Shown in pieces: positions 59,499-64,000 of a stretch of DNA of 64,000 nucleotides (its first letter is position 1; each line of letters begins with the position of its first letter). The DNA is taken from positions 310,001-374,000 of the forward strand of contig JADJGV010000037.1 in NCBI GenBank assembly GCA_016707895.1, read 5' to 3'. The notes below the pieces were generated by a model. The model ran no database searches. It worked only from the letters and a program-made list of their open reading frames with translations, and was not told the origin of the DNA. Source of the DNA: Myxococcales bacterium (lineage in GTDB: Bacteria > Myxococcota_A > Polyangia > Haliangiales > Haliangiaceae). A program made the translations under genes and the position numbers.

Positions 59499-60809
59499 CT
59501 AGTGCTCGTGGCCGCCGAAGCTCTCGCGTCGAGCTTCGGACTTGAGGAGGAACGACCCGGTGGTCACCACGCGTTCACCCGGGGCCAGGCCCTTGGTGAC
59601 CTCGACCCAGTCACCGCTGCGAACGCCCAGCTCGAGCTCGCGGAGCTGGAACTCGGTGTCGCCCACCGGCACGAAGGCGATCGACCCGTCGCCGTCGCGC
59701 TGGATGGCGGCAGCCGGGACGTACGTGCCTTCGCGGGGCTCGCCGGTGCTTCCGGCAAGGATCACCTTGGCGAACATGCCAGGCTTGAGCGCGCCGTCGG
59801 CGTTGGTCAGGGCCACGCGCACCTTGATGGTGCGCGACCGCCGGTCGAGCACCGCGCCGATCGACTCGATGGTGCCCTCGAAGGAGCGCTGGGGCCAGGC
59901 CTCGACCGTGGCCGAGACCTTCTGTCCAACCGCGATCTGGCCGAGGTTGCGCTCGTAGACGTCGACCATCACCCACACCGTGCGCAGGTCCATGACGACG
60001 AACATGGTGTCCTGCGGTTCGACCATCTGGCCCAGCGCCACCAGGCGCTCGACCACGACGCCGTCGAGCGGCGAAGCGACGGACACCGCCGATGCGTAGT
60101 GCTGGTCGGCGCGCAGGTTCTTGAGCTGGGCGTCGGAGAGTCCGAGGGTATGCAGTCGCAACTCCGCGGCTTCCTTCTCGGCGCGGGCGCGGGTGGCCTC
60201 GCCCTCGGCGATTCGCCAGTCGCGCTCGGCGGCGATCTTCTTTTCGAACAGCGCCTTCTCGCGATCGGCGTTCTCGCGGGTCACCGTGGCGGCGCTGGCG
60301 GCGGCGATGTAGTCGGCTTTGGCCCGCCCCAGGTCGGGCGAGTCGATGGTGGCCAGCGCCTGGCCGCGGGTCACCTGGTCGCCGACGCCCTTGGTCAGCT
60401 TGGTCACCCGGCCTGACGCCTTGGCGCCGATGCGGGCGATGCCATCATCGGGCGGCACCATCTCGCCGGTGGCGATGATCTCGGAGGTGACGGCACGACG
60501 CTCGACCGGCGCGATCGCGATCTTGGCCGACGCCACCTGTTCGGGCGTGAGCTTGACCATGCCCGACTCTTCCTCGCCGTGCTCGTCCTTCTCGCCGGCG
60601 TGCTCGCCCTTCTCGCCGGCGTGCTCGCCCTTCTCGCCGGCGTGCTCGCCCTTCTCGCCGGCGTGCTCGCCCTTCTCGCCGGCGTGCTCGCCCTTCTCGC
60701 CGGCGTGCTCGTCTTTGTGCCCTGACTCACCCTGAGCCGCACCCTTGCCACAGCCAGCGACGGCCACAGCCATCGTGAGCATGATCGTCATGGTTCGCAG
60801 CGCGTTCAT
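59499..60809 (-). CDS. czcB: CzcB periplasmic adaptor with His-rich repeat
   Basis: The 436-aa lipoprotein (lipobox VAGC, near residue 20) starts at ATG 60809, overlapping the czcC stop (ATGA). Right after the lipid anchor there are six HAGEKGE heptads rich in His/Glu/Lys, likely to bind metal. The remainder is a membrane fusion protein: lipoyl halves ('IGAKASGRVTKLTKGVGDQVTRG' and 'ASPLDGVVVERLVALGQMV'), a coiled-coil hairpin, and beta-barrel domains. It links CzcA to the outer-membrane CzcC. Confidence 0.9.
   Translation of the reverse strand: MNALRTMTIMLTMAVAVAGCGKGAAQGESGHKDEHAGEKGEHAGEKGEHAGEKGEHAGEKGEHAGEKGEHAGEKDEHGEEESGMVKLTPEQVASAKIAIAPVERRAVTSEIIATGEMVPPDDGIARIGAKASGRVTKLTKGVGDQVTRGQALATIDSPDLGRAKADYIAAASAATVTRENADREKALFEKKIAAERDWRIAEGEATRARAEKEAAELRLHTLGLSDAQLKNLRADQHYASAVSVASPLDGVVVERLVALGQMVEPQDTMFVVMDLRTVWVMVDVYERNLGQIAVGQKVSATVEAWPQRSFEGTIESIGAVLDRRSRTIKVRVALTNADGALKPGMFAKVILAGSTGEPREGTYVPAAAIQRDGDGSIAFVPVGDTEFQLRELELGVRSGDWVEVTKGLAPGERVVTTGSFLLKSEARRESFGGHEH
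60591..60716 (-). repeat. six 21-bp repeats encoding the CzcB His-rich heptads
   Basis: Units begin at 60591, 60612, 60633, 60654, 60675 and 60696; the first five are identical and the sixth differs by two bases. A partial unit precedes them. Each encodes one HAGEKGE heptad. Being in frame, copy number can vary without breaking the gene. Confidence 0.92.
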
Positions 60810-62050
60810 CGCGCACCTTCTTTCCCAGCGGCGCGCTGGATCGCAGTCCAGGCGTCGATGGCTTCGTTGACCGCGTCCAGGTAGGCGAGCTGGTTGGAAA
60901 CCAGCTCGCGACGGACGACCGTGAATTCGAAATAGTCGATCTTGCCCGCCTCGAACGATTGCCGCGCGAGCTCGAGGTTGTCGTGCAGGCGTGCGTTGAT
61001 CTCGCGGTCGAACCCGAGGACGGCGTCGCGCGCGCGCACGTAGGTGCGCACCGCGGTCCGCATCTCGCGCTCGGCCTCGGTCATGCGGCGCCCCTGTTCG
61101 AGCTCGGCACGGTGACTGCGCGCCCGCGCCGCCGCCCGTGCGCCTTGGTTGCGATTTCGTACCGGCAGCGAGATGGAGAGCCCGCCGAGGACGGCGTGGA
61201 AGTCGGTGTCGAGATCCTGCTCGTACCCGTAGCTCAGGCTCGCCGTCAGGTCGGGACGGCTCAGCGCATCGGCAAGTCGCACGTCCGCGCGAGCCGCGGC
61301 GACCTCTGCGCGCGCCACCGCCAGGTCGGGGCGTTCCGCCAACGCGCGCGCCACCATGGCGGCTTCGTCGGTGGTCGCCTCGGGAAGGACCGGCAACTCT
61401 CCGCTGGGCTCGAGCCGTTCCCCTGGCCCGGCGCCGATCGAGGTGCCCAACTCGGCCAGCGCGGTCTCGTACGCGTTCTCGGCGTCGACGCGCTCGTGAC
61501 GGGCGCGGGCGACCTCCAGGTTGGCCAGGTTGATCTGGAGCTGCGTCCCGGCGCCAAGCGCCTGGCGGTCGCTCGAGGCCGCGACCAGCTGGGTCGCGAG
61601 CGCCTCGGTCTCGCGCGTGCCCTCCACGCGGGTCCGCGCGACCAAGGCGCGCTGAAACGTGCGCCACACCTCGACCCGCGCGTCATAGACCGCACGTGCC
61701 AGCTCGGCTTCGGCGGCGGTGACTCGCGCGGCAGCGGCGTCGCGTCGCGCCTGGCCCTTGCCGCCGAGCTCGATGGTCTGGGCCAGCGATACCTGGACCT
61801 CGAGAAGAGTCTTGCCCCCGCCAAACCGAGGTCCCGCCGCGACGCCGACCTCCGGGTTGTAGATCGGTCGGCGCGCCCCGTCGGCCTCGCCGCGGGCGGC
61901 CTCGACATCGGTGCCGGCGATGGCCACCGATGGACGGCGGGCCGCACGTGCGACGGCTTGATCGAACGTGATCGAATCTGCATGCGCCACGGTGACTCCA
62001 AACGCCAGCACGGCGCCGATCACCGCTCGCCATCGAGCGAACGTTGACAT
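60806..62050 (-). CDS. czcC: CzcC outer-membrane efflux channel
   Basis: The 414-aa protein begins at ATG 62050 with GGAGGT 5 nt upstream; an upstream ATG exists but lacks a ribosome site. It has a signal peptide (residues 1-24, ending AHA) and two TolC-like helical repeats ('FDQAVARAARRPSV', 'AYETALAELGTSIG', 'VRNRNQGARAAARARS'). It forms the outer-membrane duct of CzcCBA. It is followed at once by czcB. Confidence 0.88.
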   Translation of the reverse strand: MSTFARWRAVIGAVLAFGVTVAHADSITFDQAVARAARRPSVAIAGTDVEAARGEADGARRPIYNPEVGVAAGPRFGGGKTLLEVQVSLAQTIELGGKGQARRDAAAARVTAAEAELARAVYDARVEVWRTFQRALVARTRVEGTRETEALATQLVAASSDRQALGAGTQLQINLANLEVARARHERVDAENAYETALAELGTSIGAGPGERLEPSGELPVLPEATTDEAAMVARALAERPDLAVARAEVAAARADVRLADALSRPDLTASLSYGYEQDLDTDFHAVLGGLSISLPVRNRNQGARAAARARSHRAELEQGRRMTEAEREMRTAVRTYVRARDAVLGFDREINARLHDNLELARQSFEAGKIDYFEFTVVRRELVSNQLAYLDAVNEAIDAWTAIQRAAGKEGAR

Positions 62051-62130
62051 CGTTGACCTCCCGGTCGCGAACGACACGGGTTCCTGATCCGTCCAGCCGG
62101 GACAGCCCGGCGCTCACGAGACGACGGAGG

Positions 62131-62463
62131 TCAGACGATCGGAGGGCGCGTCGGCGGCGCGGACAGCCCCAGGCCCACCTGGAACGGCGGCGCCAGGTGC
62201 GTGTTCATGTCGCTCGCTGCCGACATCTGGATCACGGCGATTGCAGTCGTGGCCACCGCCGGCGTGGGCTGGTGGCACGGGCACAGGTGGAAGGTCCCCG
62301 AGCAGCCATGCTCGTCTTCCCCCAGCGGAGCGTTCTCATGCTCGTCGTCGTCGCCATGCGCGACATCGCCGTGTTCGGCCGCATGCACCGTCAGCTCGAC
62401 GAGCTCGCTCAGTCCGGGCCACATGGCCACGGTCAGCAGGAGCGCGATCAGACGGACAAACAC
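62131..62463 (-). CDS. CzcI-like small exported His/Cys-rich protein
   Basis: GTG 62463 gives 110 aa: a hydrophobic signal/membrane segment (residues 2-20), a His/Asp/Glu stretch (about 28-50), and CSGTFHLCPCH (about 54-64). This resembles the CzcI-type small periplasmic proteins that precede czcCBA and bind metal. A longer frame from ATG 62529 exists, but a near-perfect promoter lies between it and the GTG, 7 nt before the GTG, so the leaderless start is preferred. The stop is 80 nt before czcC. Confidence 0.62.
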   Translation of the reverse strand: MFVRLIALLLTVAMWPGLSELVELTVHAAEHGDVAHGDDDEHENAPLGEDEHGCSGTFHLCPCHQPTPAVATTAIAVIQMSAASDMNTHLAPPFQVGLGLSAPPTRPPIV

Positions 62464-62470
62464 GACGTAC

Positions 62471-62499
62471 AGCCTAAGGGCGCCCCGGGTTGGTGTCAA
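62471..62499 (-). promoter_or_regulatory. promoter (TTGACA-N17-TAGGCT) of the czc operon
   Basis: On the minus strand, consensus TTGACA (62499-62494) is 17 nt from TAGGCT (62476-62471), and GTG 62463 follows 7 nt later. It is the strongest promoter match in the window and should drive the czcI-like gene, czcCBA and zntA as one leaderless message. It is of housekeeping type, not an obvious ECF promoter. Confidence 0.7.
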
Positions 62500-62567
62500 A
62501 CCCGGTTCCGGCACACTGCGAAGTTTCATCGCACCTGACCCGCGGCCGTCGCGTGATACGGGGGGGC

Positions 62568-63404
62568 GTGATCTCCGCGCTGTTGCTCGGTGCCGGACTC
62601 GGTTCGCGCCCGCGCCCGCTGACGGATCGAGCTTGCTGGGGAGCCCTTGGCGGTTCGCCTGCTGCGCCAGCTCGCCGGCCACGGGGTACGGCGCGCCACT
62701 GTCGTCATCGGACATCGTGCCGATCGCGCGCGCGTGATCCTGCCGGCACGGCTCGGGGCGATGGAGATCACGCTGGTCGCGAACCCGGTCTACGCCGAGA
62801 CCAACACGATGTACTCGACGCTGCTCGGCATCGACGCATTGGCAGAGGGCGGCTACCTGATCGAAGGCGACATCGCGGCGTCGGACGCCGCCATCGAGCG
62901 GCTCGCGGCGTGGAGCGGCGCCGGCTCGTGCTGGGCTGCGGACGCGTGGCGTCGTGGTCATTCCGGCAGCCGCCTTCACACCGACGGAACGGGCCGCATC
63001 CTCGGTCAGGACATCCATCGCGATCCCACGACGGCCGCGAGCCCGGGACGCTGGAAGTCGGCCGCCATGCTCAAGCTCTCGCCGATCCCCTATCTGATCG
63101 AAGGCGCCCGTCGTCTGGAACAGGCGGGCGCTGGCCTGATCGCGGTGCCCTGCAACAGCGTCACGTATTTCCTCGGCCCGGTCCGCGCGGCGGTGGTCAC
63201 CCCGATCCTTGATCCGGTCGTATCAACGCGGGAGGCCCTCCGCGCCCGGGCCCCACATCTGCAACGGCCGCTGGTACTTGGCGGCGCGGTGACGCACCAG
63301 GCCGGTCTCTACGGCGCGGTCGAACGCCCCGACGACGTGGCTCAGGCCGAGGTGCTGGCAGCGATCGAGTCCCTCAAGCTGGGTCGCGGCACCCCCGAGC
63401 TCGG
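62568..63404 (+). pseudogene. decayed nucleotidyltransferase / Asp-Glu racemase fusion
   Basis: From GTG 62568 the frame begins 'ISALLLGAGLGSRPRPLTD', the NTP-binding start of sugar/choline nucleotidyltransferases. After that, a small deletion removes the expected Pro-Lys loop and shifts frame; the rest continues as 'LAVRLLRQLAGHGVRRATVVIG' from 62647. From about 63060 the likeness changes to an Asp/Glu racemase: 'SPIPYLIEGARRLEQAGAG', 'IAVPCNSVTYF', 'PILDPVVST' and 'LGGAVTHQAGLYG'. The frame merges with IS remnants at the end. Either a decayed fusion gene or two genes joined by deletion. A GATACG box lies 7 nt before the GTG. Confidence 0.55.
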
Positions 63405-63512
63405 CCGAGTCGGGGGTCGGCTACGTCAAGCGCAACGCCATCGCCGGCCTGTCGTTGGCCAGCTTCGCCGAGCTCGAGGCGCGTCTCGCGCGCTGGATGG
63501 TCGAGGCCGCAT
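63405..63512 (+). mobile_element. IS21-type IstA transposase remnant
   Basis: A frame here reads ESGVGYVKRNAIAGLSLASF, then AELEARLARWMVEAA, typical of a segment near the C-terminus of IS21-family IstA transposases. Both ends are missing, so it is a fragment of about 36 codons. It abuts the end of the rhodanese gene and may have caused the decay of the preceding gene. Confidence 0.55.
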
Positions 63513-63932
63513 CTACTCCTCGATGTCGAGGCCGGCGGCGTGCCAACCGCGGATCCCGGCCGGCATGCGCGCCACGTTCCTCCAGCCCTTCGCGACTGCC
63601 GCCGAGGCCGCTTGATGGGACGCGCCGCAGAGCTCGTTGTAGCAATAGAAGATGACCTTCGCGTCGCGGTCCTGCGGGAGGGCGTTGAGCCGCAGCTCGA
63701 TCGATGACATCCAGATCGCGCTCGGCAGGTGCCCCTCGTCGTAGATCTCGCGCGGGTTGACGTCGACGATTGTTGGGGCGGGTTTGTGCGCGATCAGCTC
63801 CGCCACGGCCGCCGGGGTCAACTCGACGATCAGACCTGTCGCGACCGACCCGCTCGGGATGGCGCGGACGTCGCTGGCGCACGCCGCGAGCGGCGACGCG
63901 AGCGCGACGCCCAGGAGAACGCGGATCAGCAC
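63513..63932 (-). CDS. rhodanese-like lipoprotein
   Basis: The 139-aa protein starts at GTG 63932 and has a lipobox (LAAC, Cys near 18). A single rhodanese domain follows: 'PTIVDVNPREIYDEGHLPSAIWM' and an active-loop-like 'VIFYCYNELCGASHQAA' containing two Cys. Rhodanese domains transfer sulphur or act as redox/phosphatase-like modules. It overlaps the stop of an upstream minus-strand gene by 7 nt. Function in the envelope is unknown, perhaps linked to sulphur or metal stress. Confidence 0.78.
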   Translation of the reverse strand: MLIRVLLGVALASPLAACASDVRAIPSGSVATGLIVELTPAAVAELIAHKPAPTIVDVNPREIYDEGHLPSAIWMSSIELRLNALPQDRDAKVIFYCYNELCGASHQAASAAVAKGWRNVARMPAGIRGWHAAGLDIEE

Positions 63933-64000
63933 GACGTCACCGATGCGGGCAGCAGGCGCTTCAGGTCGGGCGTGACAACCGCCTTCGCGTCATCGTCGCC
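63926..64000 (-). CDS. C-terminal end of an unknown gene
   Basis: The last 24 codons of a minus-strand frame, ending LKRLLPASVTSC, enter from the right edge. Its stop overlaps the rhodanese start, as in translational coupling. Too short to assign. Confidence 0.4.
   Translation of the reverse strand, partial: GDDDAKAVVTPDLKRLLPASVTSC

Noticed and set aside
62464..62529. Longer N-terminus for the CzcI-like protein from ATG 62529
   Set aside because: The czc promoter lies between this ATG and GTG 62463, so that part would not be transcribed.

Overview
The window is about 64 kb of very GC-rich bacterial DNA with dense, often overlapping genes. It reads like a member of the Myxococcota, probably Haliangiales/Kofleriaceae-like or another Polyangia. 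This is inferred from Ser/Thr kinase, NtrC-type, AgmX/PglI-like and MXAN_5187-like proteins, many lipoproteins, giant TPR proteins, and MYXO-CTERM tails (Gly-Cys-Cys, a hydrophobic stretch, then Arg-rich). No rRNA, tRNA or CRISPR array was recognised.

Backbone, 1-49.9 kb. From the left: the end of a secreted lectin-like protein; a Nudix/SecD-head pair; a sigma-54 two-component system with a small phosphodiesterase on the minus strand; an alpha/beta hydrolase; a zinc-ribbon Ser/Thr kinase followed by a membrane sensor; a tightly overlapped NamZ-like/nadD/Rossmann-protein operon; an envelope block (HEAT-repeat protein, beta-propeller lipoprotein, thioredoxin-like ferredoxin, AgmX-like lipoprotein); a double cyclic-nucleotide-binding protein next to a lapA-lapB pair; an AI-2E family transporter; a methyltransferase; and the histidine-degradation genes hutH-hutU. 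Divergent from hutH is a pair of giant TPR proteins (1831 and 2308 aa) that overlap by 4 nt and share a C-terminal domain. After them come two lipoproteins, a GAF/adenylate-guanylate cyclase, a Cys-rich lipoprotein and a DUF4239-like membrane protein.

Island, about 50-64 kb. The composition loosens and the content becomes accessory: a CorE-like ECF sigma factor with a Cys-rich tail, an isoprenylcysteine-methyltransferase-like membrane protein, a 1.34-kb IS256-family element lying between two truncated paralogous MYXO-CTERM genes, and a minus-strand metal-efflux operon. That operon runs from a small His/Cys-rich exported protein through czcC, czcB and czcA (frameshifted here) to a Zn/Cd P-type ATPase. 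Beyond it are a decayed nucleotidyltransferase/racemase gene, an IS21 remnant and a rhodanese lipoprotein. The operon should export Zn/Cd/Co from cytoplasm (ATPase) and periplasm (CzcCBA); control by the CorE-like sigma factor is inference.

Two signals run across the whole window. First, many genes have a TANNNT-like -10 box ending only 6-11 nt before the start codon, some with a -35 box at 17 nt, which predicts leaderless or nearly leaderless mRNAs. Second, the Asp codon GAT is found almost only before a codon that begins with C, creating GATC, while the IS256 transposase uses GAC there.
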